Source: Vulcanimicrobiota bacterium (GTDB taxonomy: Bacteria > Vulcanimicrobiota > Vulcanimicrobiia > Vulcanimicrobiales > Vulcanimicrobiaceae). From it: a stretch of DNA of 16,090 nt. The notes under the pieces are model-generated. The model made no database searches. It was given only the letters and a program-made list of their open reading frames with translations, and had not been told where the DNA came from. The DNA is taken from NCBI GenBank assembly GCA_019233415.1, contig JAFAMK010000257.1, positions 1 through 16,090 on the forward strand, written 5' to 3'. The position numbers and the translations under genes were made by a program. Below, in pieces: positions 7,355 through 14,239 of this stretch. The first letter of the stretch is position 1; each line of letters begins with the position of its first letter.

Positions 7355-8032
7355 TCAGTGGTACGGGGTGGGATACGGGGTCGGGTACTGGTTGTTGTTC
7401 GGGTAACCGTTGTTGTTGTACCCGTTCGGGTAGCCGGCCTGACGCCGCGAGAGGATCGTCGCGGGCGTCGTCGTCTTCAGTGAAACCGTCGTGCCCTGGC
7501 CGACCGTGACGTTGGTGCCCAGGCTGCCGGCGTAGATCGCGCCGCCGATCATCCCGACCGCGCCGCCGATGTCGGTGCCGATGTGCTTGCCGATGTAGTT
7601 GCCGAGCACCTGACCGATCGCGCCGCCGACGATCCCGCGCGCGGTCGAGTTACCGCCCTGCTTGGCTTCGAGCGAAAGGACCTGGCCGGTGAGCGCCGCC
7701 GTCGTGCCGTCCATGAGCGTGAGCCGGTCGAACGCGAGGTTGATCGCGCCCTTGTGCGTGCCGCCGGCGCGCGTCACCGAGGCGACGTGGCCGTAGACTT
7801 TCGCGCCTTGGAACCGTTGGTCGTCGCCGGGGTACGGCGACGCGAGATCGAGCACGAAGGGGTCGCCGACCTGGGCCGACTTGCTGTTGATCGACTGTTC
7901 GAGCGTTCCCGTGATCACCGTCTGGGACGGGAGCAGGACGTCGCCGTTCCCCGGGTAGTTCTGGGCCGACGCTGCCAGGGGCAGCACCGCGAACGCCGCC
8001 AGGGCCATCGCGAAGAGAGAGTTGCGGAGCAT
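7355..8032 (-). CDS. Secreted glycine-zipper protein with Tyr/Pro/Asn-rich tail
   Basis: Function not recognised. The start is set at ATG 8032, which has GAGG six bases upstream and opens a clean signal peptide (MLRNSLFAMALAAFAVLPLA, cleavage after ASA at 23); a longer frame from 8104 puts 24 polar residues in front. Residues 30-125 form a beta-rich domain (TVITGTLEQSINSKSAQVGD, then VYGHVASVTRAG and LAFDRLTLMDGT) like the assembly-type domains seen in secreted proteins of Acidobacteria and in VirB10/TrbI-like proteins; this likeness is from memory. Residues 133-171 are a glycine zipper (GGAIGQVLGNYIG, then GGAVGMIGGAIYAG), usually a membrane-inserting helical pair. The last 27 residues are low-complexity YPNGYNNN, YPNNNQ, YPTP, YPTP. 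Probably an outer-membrane or envelope protein. Confidence 0.7.
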   Translation of the reverse strand: MLRNSLFAMALAAFAVLPLAASAQNYPGNGDVLLPSQTVITGTLEQSINSKSAQVGDPFVLDLASPYPGDDQRFQGAKVYGHVASVTRAGGTHKGAINLAFDRLTLMDGTTAALTGQVLSLEAKQGGNSTARGIVGGAIGQVLGNYIGKHIGTDIGGAVGMIGGAIYAGSLGTNVTVGQGTTVSLKTTTPATILSRRQAGYPNGYNNNGYPNNNQYPTPYPTPYH

Positions 8033-8103
8033 CGAATACCTCATGGGGGGAGTCGTGCTCATAACGCTTCCCACGACGCGCGCGTTCCGTTTCGCGCGGT
8101 ACA

Positions 8104-8145
8104 AAACGACGACGCGGCGCCGGGGAGTACCCGGCGCCGCGTCGG
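8104..8145 (-). terminator. Strong intrinsic terminator of the ahcY-metK operon
   Basis: Positions 8111-8125 and 8131-8145 are perfect 15-bp reverse complements (core GACGCGGCGCCGGG) with a five-base loop. On the minus strand the stem is followed by TCGTTTTGTA. It starts 23 bp past the metK stop. Very strong, typical of a Rho-independent terminator. Confidence 0.9.
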
Positions 8146-8168
8146 TCTGATGAGGTACCGGCTAACCG

Positions 8169-9398
8169 TCAGGCGGTCAGCGGCGCCAGCTCACGGTCGA
8201 CGTCGCCGCGCAACCCGGAGTCGGCGCGCAGCGCCTCGGCCTTGTCGAGTTTCTCCCACGGCAGGTCGAGCTCGGGACGGCCGAAGTGGCCGTACGCCGC
8301 GGTCTGCTTGTAGAGCGGCCGGCGCAGGTCGAGGTTGTGGATGATCGCCGCCGGACGCAGGTCGAAGTGCGCCTTGACCAGCTCGGCGATCTTCTCTTCG
8401 TCGATCTTGTGCGTGCCGAACGTCTCGACCAGGACGCTGACCGGGTGCGCGACGCCGATCGCGTACGCGACCTGCACTTCGCAGCGCTCCGCGAGCCCCG
8501 CCGCGACGACGTTCTTCGCGACGTAGCGCGCGGCGTACGCCGCCGAGCGGTCGACCTTCGTCGGATCCTTGCCCGAGAACGCGCCGCCGCCGTGACGCGC
8601 CATCCCGCCGTACGTGTCGGCGATGATCTTGCGCCCGGTCAGTCCGGCGTCGCCCTTCGGCCCGCCGATCACGAACCGGCCCGTCGGGTTGACATAGACC
8701 TTCAGCTTGGCGTCGCGCAGCCCGCGCGGAATCACCTCGTCGATGATCTGCTCGGTCACTTCGCGGCGGATCACGTCGAGCGGAATGTCCGGATCGTGCT
8801 GCGTCGAGATGACGACCGCATCGACGCGGACCGGCTTGAACCCGTCGTACTCGACGGTGACCTGCGACTTGCCGTCGGGGCGCAGGTACTTGATGTGACC
8901 GTCTTTGCGCTTCGCCGCGAGCAGGCGCGTCAGGTCGTGGGCGAGCGTGATCGGAAGCGGCATCAGCTGCTGCGTCTCGCGGCACGCGAAGCCGAACATC
9001 ATCCCCTGGTCGCCCGCGCCGGTCAGCTCGAACGGGTCGTGGTTCCCGCTCTCCTTGACCTCGAACGACTGGTCGACGCCCATCGCGATGTCGGGCGACT
9101 GCTCGTCGACCGAGACGCTGACGCCGCAGGTCTCGTAGTCGAAGCCGACCGCCGAGCGGTCGTAGCCGATCTCCTTGATCGTGTCGCGCACGATCTTCGG
9201 AATGTCGACGTAGGTCTTCGTCGTGATCTCGCCGGCGATGTGGATCTGGCCGGTGATCGCGAACGTCTCGCACGCGACGCGGCCCTGCGGGTCATCCTTG
9301 AGGATCGCGTCGAGGACGGCGTCGGAGATCTGGTCGGCGACCTTGTCGGGGTGACCCTCGGTCACCGACTCCGACGTGAACAGACGACGATATGCCAT
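8169..9398 (-). CDS. metK: S-adenosylmethionine synthetase
   Basis: 409 residues, ATP:methionine adenosyltransferase that makes SAM (EC 2.5.1.6) in the cytosol. Seen: GHPDK (15-19) at the start, DIAMGVDQS (103-111), GAGDQGMMFGFA (127-138), and GGGAFSGKDPTKVDRSAAY (270-288), all diagnostic; three-domain length is normal. The ATG start has a GGAGG about 12 bases upstream and lies two bases after the ahcY stop, so it is translated from the ahcY transcript. A strong terminator follows. Its open frame extends backward through ahcY in another frame, which gives an apparent long fusion that is not real. A wholly conventional enzyme; placing it after ahcY links SAM synthesis to SAH removal. Confidence 0.98.
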   Translation of the reverse strand: MAYRRLFTSESVTEGHPDKVADQISDAVLDAILKDDPQGRVACETFAITGQIHIAGEITTKTYVDIPKIVRDTIKEIGYDRSAVGFDYETCGVSVSVDEQSPDIAMGVDQSFEVKESGNHDPFELTGAGDQGMMFGFACRETQQLMPLPITLAHDLTRLLAAKRKDGHIKYLRPDGKSQVTVEYDGFKPVRVDAVVISTQHDPDIPLDVIRREVTEQIIDEVIPRGLRDAKLKVYVNPTGRFVIGGPKGDAGLTGRKIIADTYGGMARHGGGAFSGKDPTKVDRSAAYAARYVAKNVVAAGLAERCEVQVAYAIGVAHPVSVLVETFGTHKIDEEKIAELVKAHFDLRPAAIIHNLDLRRPLYKQTAAYGHFGRPELDLPWEKLDKAEALRADSGLRGDVDRELAPLTA

Positions 9399-9400
9399 GC

Positions 9401-10672
9401 TCAGGTGCCCTCCGACCACGACGCCATGTACTTCACCTGTTCCGGCGTAGGCGTGTCGATCGTGATCCCGAACGCCGCGAGCTTGAGCTGCGCGACCTCT
9501 TCGTCGATGTGGTCCGGGACCGAGTAGACCTTCTTTTCCAGCGTCTTGTAGTTCTGGGCGAGGTGCGCCGCCGCCATCGCCTGGTTGGCGAACGACATGT
9601 CCATCACCGCCGCCGGATGGCCTTCGCCGGCGGCGAGGTTGATGAGGCGGCCCTGACCGAGGACGCGCACCGTCTTGCCGCTGCGCAGCGCGTACGCCTC
9701 GACGAACTCGCGCGGCGTCGTCTTCCCGGTCGCGAGCAGCTCGAGCGCGTCGAGGTCGAGCTCGTCGTTGAAGTGCCCCGAGTTGCAGACGATCGCGCCG
9801 TCCTTCATCGCCTCGAAGTGCTCCTTGCGGATCACGTGGAAGTTGCCGGTGACGGTGATGAAGACGTCGCCGATCTTCGCGGCTTCGGCCATCGGCAGCA
9901 CCTGGAAGCCGTCCATCGCGGCTTCGAGCGCCTTGCGCGGGTCGATCTCGGTGACGACGACGTGGGCGCCGAGGCCCTTGGCGCGCGAGGCGACGCCGCG
10001 CCCGCACCAGCCGTAGCCGACGACGACGACGGTCGAGCCGGCGATCAGCACGTTGGTCGCGCGCACGACGCCGTCGAGCGTCGACTGGCCCGTGCCGTAG
10101 CGGTTGTCGAACATGTGCTTGGTGAGCGCGTCGTTGACCGCGATCACCGGGTACGGCAGCACGCCGTCCTTCTCCATCGCGTGCAGGCGGATGACGCCGG
10201 TCGTCGTCTCCTCGCACCCGCCGATCATCTCTTTGAGCAGCGCGTTGTGCTTGGTGTAGATCGTCGTGACGAGGTCGCAGCCGTCGTCCATCGACATGTG
10301 CGGCCGCGAGGCGATCACCGACTCGATGTGGCTGTAGTAGGTCTTCTCGTCCTCGCCCTTGATCGCGTAGGTCGGGATCTCGTAGTGCGCGCAGAGCGCG
10401 GCCGCGACGTCGTCCTGGGTCGAAAGCGGGTTCGAGGCGCACAGCGCGATCTCGGCGCCGCCCGCCTTGAGCGCGAGCATCAGGTTCGCGGTCTCGGTCG
10501 TGACGTGGAGGCAGGCGCCGATGCGCACGCCGGCGAGCGGCTTCGTCTTCGCGAAACGGTCGCGAATCTGCGCGAGGACGGGCATGAACGACGCCGCCCA
10601 TTCAATACGCGACTTCCCGGCATCGGCCAGCGCCAAGTCCTTGACGTCGCCGCGCTTTTCGATTGTCTGCAA
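9401..10672 (-). CDS. ahcY: Adenosylhomocysteinase (SAH hydrolase)
   Basis: 423 residues, NAD-dependent reversible hydrolysis of S-adenosylhomocysteine to homocysteine and adenosine, relieving product inhibition of methyltransferases. Seen: CLHVTTETA (54-62, H56), MDDGCD (128-133), CEETTTGV (153-160), ALTKHMFDNRYGTGQS (182-197, K185 and D189), the NAD-binding GYGWCGRG (219-226), CNSGHF (296-301) and NLAAGEGHP (345-353). It belongs to the short subtype without the ~40-residue insertion of plant and mycobacterial enzymes and ends in a KYMASWSEGT-like tail typical of archaeal and Thermotoga-type proteins. The TTG start has GGAG seven bases upstream. A structured leader precedes it; metK follows. 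Confidence 0.97.
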   Translation of the reverse strand: MQTIEKRGDVKDLALADAGKSRIEWAASFMPVLAQIRDRFAKTKPLAGVRIGACLHVTTETANLMLALKAGGAEIALCASNPLSTQDDVAAALCAHYEIPTYAIKGEDEKTYYSHIESVIASRPHMSMDDGCDLVTTIYTKHNALLKEMIGGCEETTTGVIRLHAMEKDGVLPYPVIAVNDALTKHMFDNRYGTGQSTLDGVVRATNVLIAGSTVVVVGYGWCGRGVASRAKGLGAHVVVTEIDPRKALEAAMDGFQVLPMAEAAKIGDVFITVTGNFHVIRKEHFEAMKDGAIVCNSGHFNDELDLDALELLATGKTTPREFVEAYALRSGKTVRVLGQGRLINLAAGEGHPAAVMDMSFANQAMAAAHLAQNYKTLEKKVYSVPDHIDEEVAQLKLAAFGITIDTPTPEQVKYMASWSEGT

Positions 10673-10688
10673 GGTATAGCTCCGGTCG

Positions 10689-10758
10689 GAAAAGCCACGG
10701 CGGCCCAGGGCTCCACGCCCGAGGTGCCTGCGGCTTTTCTCTAGCTTGAGTGCTTTTC
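10689..10758 (-). promoter_or_regulatory. Candidate ahcY leader with competing hairpins
   Basis: On the minus strand GAAAAGCC (10739-10732) pairs perfectly with GGCTTTTC (10696-10689). The 35-nt interior folds further (GGGC/GCCC with GTGGA loop, plus outer GGC/GCC). A second GAAAAGC at 10758-10752 could pair with the same 3' arm instead. The stem ends five bases before the ahcY Shine-Dalgarno (GGAG, 10683-10680). I do not see SAM-I or SAH riboswitch consensus sequences. Function is inferred. Confidence 0.4.
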
Positions 10759-10803
10759 GGTGCGACCGTGCTTGTTGAAACCAGCTCTACCGGCGCGACT
10801 GAC

Positions 10804-10829
10804 CTCCATTCGCCGCGAGGCGTCAGGAG
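10804..10829 (+). promoter_or_regulatory. 5'-leader hairpin covering an AGGAG upstream of the cyclodeaminase gene
   Basis: CGCC-GCGA-GGCG (10811-10822) forms a hairpin with a GNRA tetraloop. CTCC (10804-10807) and GGAG (10826-10829) extend it past a symmetrical 3x3 internal loop. The GGAG is part of AGGAG (10825-10829), the best Shine-Dalgarno in the leader, which would be hidden in the folded RNA. Confidence 0.35.
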
Positions 10830-10851
10830 ATCATGCCTGGTAAACCGCCGG

Positions 10852-11457
10852 GTGAACGGAATCGATGCATATCTGGACGGATTGGCCTCGGCCGACCCGG
10901 TGCCGGGCGGTGGGAGCGCCGCGACGCTGGTCGGCGCGATGGGCGCCGCGCTGTGCGCAATGGTCGCGCGGATCACCGGCGCGAGCCCGCGCCACGCCGA
11001 CGTCCGCGCCGCGGCGGACGCGCTCGTCGCCGAAGCGGACCGGCTGCGCGGACGCTTCTCGGCCGCCCGCCCGCTCGACGAGGACGCGTACGGCCGCGTC
11101 GTCGCCGCCGGAACCCTTCCGCGAGCGACCGACGACGAGAAGCAGGCGCGGACCGCCGCGATGCAGGCGGCGCTGATCGGGGCCGCCGAGGCGCCGCTTG
11201 CGGTCGCCGGGCTCTGCGCCGAAGGGGTCGACCTCGCCGCGCGCACCGGCGCGCTCGGCAACCGGCACCTCGCCAGCGACGTCGACTGCGCGCTCCACTT
11301 CCTGCGCGCCGCGCTCGCCGCGAGCATCGCAAACGTGCGCATCAACCATCGCTACATCAAGGACGAAGCCGTCGTCCGCGACCAGGAAGACCGCCTCGTC
11401 GCAATCGCGACCCGCGCCCAAGAGACCCTCGACCAGTTGCTGCCGGTCCGTCCGTAA
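10852..11457 (+). CDS. fchA: FTCD_C-family methenyl-THF cyclohydrolase / formimino-THF cyclodeaminase
   Basis: 201 residues from GTG 10852. The family (cyclodeaminase domain of formiminotransferase-cyclodeaminase, PF04961, stand-alone as FchA) interconverts one-carbon tetrahydrofolates in the cytosol. Seen: DPVPGGGSAATLVGAMGAAL (15-34), the hallmark segment; RFSAARPLDEDAYGRV (about 68-83), an all-helical middle; and SDVDCALHFLRAALAASIANVRIN (about 142-166). Length suits the stand-alone form. Start choice is uncertain: the GTG has no good ribosome site, whereas AGGAG (10825-10829) lies seven bases before an in-frame CTG (10837), which adds five residues. It is divergent from ahcY. Its role could be formation of formyl- or methenyl-THF for methionine synthesis; the exact activity is not proven by sequence. 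Gene symbol is a family guess. Confidence 0.85.
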   Translation: MNGIDAYLDGLASADPVPGGGSAATLVGAMGAALCAMVARITGASPRHADVRAAADALVAEADRLRGRFSAARPLDEDAYGRVVAAGTLPRATDDEKQARTAAMQAALIGAAEAPLAVAGLCAEGVDLAARTGALGNRHLASDVDCALHFLRAALAASIANVRINHRYIKDEAVVRDQEDRLVAIATRAQETLDQLLPVRP

Positions 11458-11495
11458 AAAGGGACCACGCTACCGCACGCGTAGAGGAAAGTTCC

Positions 11496-12920
11496 GTGAA
11501 GGTTCTTGCTCGGGTCAAACCTGTCGACTTGGTGCTCGCGGAGGCGGCGGGCGATTTCGACCCCGCCGAGTTGAATCCGAACAAGCTCAAGCCGACCCTC
11601 GGCGTCTGGGGGCTGACGGCGCTCGGCGTCGGCGCAATCATCGGCACCGGCATCTTCGTGCTCACCGGCAAGGCCGCGGCGCTCAGCGCCGGGCCGGCGA
11701 TCGTGCTCTCGTTCGTCGTCGCCGGGATCGTCAGCGCGCTCGCCGCGCTGTGCTACGCAGAGCTGTCCTCGACGGTCCCCGTCTCGGGCAGCGCGTACAC
11801 GTACGTCTACGCGACGCTCGGCGAGTTCACCGCATGGATCGTCGGCTGGGGATTGATCCTCGAATACGCACTCGGCGCGGCGACGGTCGCGATCGGGTGG
11901 TCCGGCTACTTCACCGACTTCATCGGGACGCTCGGGATCGTACTCCCGAAGAGCCTCACGACGAATCCGTTCGACGGCGGAGTCATCAACCTGCCGGCCG
12001 CGCTCATCATCTTGCTGATCACCGTGCTGTTGATCCGCGGGACGAGCGAGAGCGACAAGGTCAATAAAACGATCGTCGCAATCAAGCTGCTCGTCGTCGC
12101 CTTCTTCATCGTCGTCGGCGCCGGCCACGTCAATCCGGCGAACTGGCACCCGTTCATGCCGTTCGGCGTCGGTGGGATCATCAACGGCGCGGGCTTGGTC
12201 TTCTTCGCCTACATCGGGTTCGACGCGGTTTCCACCTCGGCCGAGGAGGTTCGCAACCCCGCGCGCGACCTGCCGCGCGGGATCATGGGCAGTCTCGCCG
12301 TTTGCACGGTCCTGTACATCGCGGTCTCGGCAATCCTGACCGGCATTCTGCCCTACACCCAGCTGAACGTCCCATCGCCCGTTTCGTATTCGCTGATTCA
12401 GATCGGGCTGAACTGGGCCGGCGCGATCGTCGCGGTCGGCGCGATCGCCGGGCTGACGACGGTGCTGCTCGTGATGCTGTTCGGCCAGAGCCGCGTCTTC
12501 TTCGCGATGTCGCGCGACGGGCTGCTCCCGGCGGTCTTTTCGCGCATCCACCCGAGGTTCCGTACGCCGTACCTGTCGTCGGCGCTGGTCGGGATCGTCG
12601 TCGCGGCGGTTGCGGCGATCGGCCGGCTCGACGTCGTCGCCGACCTCGTCAACATCGGAACGCTGGTCGCGTTCGCGCTCGTCTCGATCGGCGTCATCGT
12701 GCTGCGCCAGACGCGCCCCGACATGAAGCGCGGCTTCCGCGTCCCCGGCAGCCCCGTCGTTCCGGCGCTTTCCGCCGTCGCGGCGATCGCGCTGGTGCTC
12801 AAAGGGTTGCCGGTGCTGACGCTCGTCTTTTATCTGACCTGGCTCGTGATCGGCCTGGGCGTCTACTTCGGGTACTCGCGCATGCGGAGTATCGTCGGAA
12901 AGTCGGATCTGGCGGCTTAG
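11496..12920 (+). CDS. APC-superfamily amino-acid permease, CAT-like
   Basis: 474 residues, inner-membrane amino-acid permease with 12 or more helices. GTG 11496 is preceded by AGAGGA eight bases upstream; the apparent longer frame back to 10833 is only an out-of-frame shadow of fchA. After a cytoplasmic lead (1-34), TM1 carries GVGAIIGTGIFVLTG (44-58), the substrate- and sodium/proton-site signature; FFAYIGFDAVSTSAEEV corresponds to the TM6 region and GQSRVFFAMSRDGLLP to the helix 8-9 loop of cationic amino-acid/YhdG-type transporters. Substrate is not defined. Its place 38 bp after fchA suggests a shared transcript. Its stop overlaps that of the opposite-strand DoxX gene. Confidence 0.9.
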   Translation: MKVLARVKPVDLVLAEAAGDFDPAELNPNKLKPTLGVWGLTALGVGAIIGTGIFVLTGKAAALSAGPAIVLSFVVAGIVSALAALCYAELSSTVPVSGSAYTYVYATLGEFTAWIVGWGLILEYALGAATVAIGWSGYFTDFIGTLGIVLPKSLTTNPFDGGVINLPAALIILLITVLLIRGTSESDKVNKTIVAIKLLVVAFFIVVGAGHVNPANWHPFMPFGVGGIINGAGLVFFAYIGFDAVSTSAEEVRNPARDLPRGIMGSLAVCTVLYIAVSAILTGILPYTQLNVPSPVSYSLIQIGLNWAGAIVAVGAIAGLTTVLLVMLFGQSRVFFAMSRDGLLPAVFSRIHPRFRTPYLSSALVGIVVAAVAAIGRLDVVADLVNIGTLVAFALVSIGVIVLRQTRPDMKRGFRVPGSPVVPALSAVAAIALVLKGLPVLTLVFYLTWLVIGLGVYFGYSRMRSIVGKSDLAA

Positions 12921-13501
12921 CTCGTCGCGGGTGAGGGTTTCGTTCCGGCGGGGTGGCCGTTGTGCTCGCCTTTGATCGTTGGTGTGGCGAGGGTGCCGTC
13001 GGGCGGTGAGAAGTCGCGCTGGGCGAGGATCGTCTCGGCAGCGGCGATCCCGCCCGCGAGGGCGAGTGCCGTGATGATCGGGTGGCGGAGCCGTTCGTCG
13101 AGGCCGAGCACGTGGTCGAACGAGAGCGCGCCGTATCCGGACGAGGCGAGCGCGAGCGCGCCGACCGCGTAGAGGAGCGGGAGCTCGACCCCGCTCTTTG
13201 CGGCGAAGAACCCGTTCTTCAGGTGGACGGTGCGCGCCGCGACCGACATGTTCGCGATCACCGCGGCCGGCCCGAGCGGTCCGCCCAGGCCGAGCGCGAT
13301 CAAGAGGCCAGCGGTGATCTCGTTGGCGGAGGCGGCGGTGGCGTAGGTCGGCCCAGGCTTGAGGCCCAGGCTCTCCATCATGCCCGCCGCACCCTGCGGC
13401 CCGGCCCCCTCGAACCAGCCGAAGGCCTTCTGGGCGCCGTGCGCCGCGAGGCCCAGGCCCAGGGTCAGCCGCGCGGCGAGGAGGCCGAGGTCGCGAACCA
13501 T
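12917..13501 (-). CDS. DoxX-family membrane protein
   Basis: 194 residues from ATG 13501; an in-frame ATG at 13564 only adds residues antisense or overlapping the upstream gene. Residues 1-150 match the DoxX family: AAHGAQKAFGWFEG (19-32), GMMESLGLKPG (40-50), ANEITAGLLIALGL (59-72), VIANMSVA then VHLKNGFF (about 81-99) and PLLYAVGALAL (108-118), giving four membrane helices. DoxX proteins are membrane components linked to quinone redox or stress detoxification in several bacteria; the function here is unknown. Residues 163-194 are a soluble, proline- and charge-rich tail. One base separates its start from the stop of the small upstream gene, indicating an operon. Confidence 0.85.
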   Translation of the reverse strand: MVRDLGLLAARLTLGLGLAAHGAQKAFGWFEGAGPQGAAGMMESLGLKPGPTYATAASANEITAGLLIALGLGGPLGPAAVIANMSVAARTVHLKNGFFAAKSGVELPLLYAVGALALASSGYGALSFDHVLGLDERLRHPIITALALAGGIAAAETILAQRDFSPPDGTLATPTIKGEHNGHPAGTKPSPATS

Positions 13502-13502
13502 G

Positions 13503-13742
13503 CTATTCGACCGCGGCCGGGTCGTTCGAGGCGTCTTCGATCTGGTTGATCCGCCCGGCGCCATGGATCGTCTCGCTGACCATCTGCCCGCCCTGCTGGA
13601 CCGGGTCGGAGACGACTTCGTAGTGCGCGTGGCTGTGCCCGGTGTTGCTGTACGAGTGCAGCGTCCCCGCGAGCACTTTTCCGTCGTCGAGGTAGACGCG
13701 CACGGGCTTTCCGAGGTACGGCTGGACTTCTTCTTCGGTCAT
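13503..13742 (-). CDS. Small Sm-like-looking, histidine-rich protein
   Basis: 79 residues from ATG 13742. I do not recognise the family. Residues 7-30 (QPYLGKPVRVYLDDGKVLAG, then TLHS) follow the strand-turn-strand pattern of an Sm or small SH3-like barrel (VxVyLxDGxvLxGtL). Then comes a histidine cluster, TGHSHAHYEV (34-43; H36, H38, H40), with H29 and H60, which may bind a metal. The C-terminus is acidic. It is one base upstream of the DoxX gene and is probably co-transcribed. The longer frame (start 13865) adds residues of unlike composition. GGAG 12 bases upstream is a poor ribosome site. Sm-like assignment is an inference from pattern only. Confidence 0.6.
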   Translation of the reverse strand: MTEEEVQPYLGKPVRVYLDDGKVLAGTLHSYSNTGHSHAHYEVVSDPVQQGGQMVSETIHGAGRINQIEDASNDPAAVE

Positions 13743-13943
13743 GGTGTTCGGCGGCTCCAATCGCGTGGCGCGTAGGTGACGGCGCACGTGTTCCGTTGGT
13801 GAGTCTACCCGGACCTGCGCGCGCCATGCGCGCTGCGCCCCTGCGTGAGGACATGACTCCGCCACCGATCGGCTCCGGGGTGTAGACGAGCGCTGCTGGT
13901 GTGGTGAGCGCGCTCGCAGAGGCGATCGGCGGCGGAGCGACCG

Positions 13944-14117
13944 CTACTCGCACCGAGGCTTCTCGTCGAGCGACCGAACGCGAAGTTCGGAGTTCGTTCG
14001 ACGACAGCCGCACGAGAGCGGACGGTTGAGGCGGGTTCCCGGTTCGCGGTGTTCGCAGCCGCGTTCCGTGTGCTGAGACTCTCGGTGCCCGCAATCCATA
14101 CAGATCAGTCGCGGCAC
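13944..14117 (-). CDS. Mini Cys/His-rich, probably zinc-binding protein
   Basis: A 57-residue frame from GTG 14117 (59 from TTG 14123, 51 from ATG 14099) ending at TAG 13944. The pattern is C6-x2-C9-G-H11-x4-H16-x4-C21-x-H23-x12-C36-x-C38 (IC MDCGH, RESQH, TERGCEH, LSCGC), which looks like a treble of metal-ligand pairs and resembles short CGHxxxxHxxxGC proteins found in Actinobacteria and other GC-rich phyla (from memory). The tail (39-57) is basic then acidic. TTG 14123 has AGG seven bases upstream. It is shorter than usual gene-finder cut-offs, so automated annotation would miss it. Probably a cytosolic zinc-ribbon-like protein; partner unknown. Chance frame not excluded. Confidence 0.55.
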   Translation of the reverse strand: MPRLICMDCGHRESQHTERGCEHREPGTRLNRPLSCGCRRTNSELRVRSLDEKPRCE

Positions 14118-14210
14118 TGACAAGATGCTGCCTGACCGAGCGCCCGTTGTCCAGCGGACGGTCGTACTAGTTTTTCCGCGCCGCCCGCGGAGTTAGGTAC
14201 GCGCGAATTC

Positions 14211-14222
14211 GTAGAACTCTAC
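14211..14222. promoter_or_regulatory. Perfect inverted repeat GTAGA-AC-TCTAC
   Basis: GTAGA (14211-14215) and TCTAC (14218-14222) are perfect reverse complements around a two-base spacer, 71 bp upstream of the peptide start. It could be an operator; chance is possible at this size. Confidence 0.3.
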
Positions 14223-14239
14223 TATGCTGCAGCTGGACA

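Noticed and set aside
8169..10601. Apparent 810-residue minus-strand fusion
   Set aside because: Its first ~400 codons are an out-of-frame shadow of ahcY. Real MetK starts at ATG 9398 with GHPDK at the expected place; there is no frameshift.
10673..10851. Known SAM-I, SAM-II, SAH or THF riboswitch between ahcY and fchA
   Set aside because: I compared remembered consensus cores (GAGGUGGAGGGACUGGCCC-type, GAGGAGCGCUGC-type) on both strands and found none; only unclassified hairpins remain.
10833..11495. Long N-terminal extension of the amino-acid permease
   Set aside because: It is the +2 frame of the fchA-like gene (Arg-rich, no hydrophobic pattern). GTG 11496 has a good ribosome site and precedes TM1 normally.
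13465..14094. Minus-strand 209-residue open frame
   Set aside because: It overlaps the DoxX, Sm-like and mini Cys/His frames in another phase, with low-complexity Arg/Pro/Ala composition.
14160..14200. T-run next to CCGCG/CGCGG as a terminator
   Set aside because: The T-run precedes the stem on the plus strand and becomes an A-run after it on the minus strand, so the order is wrong for an intrinsic terminator.
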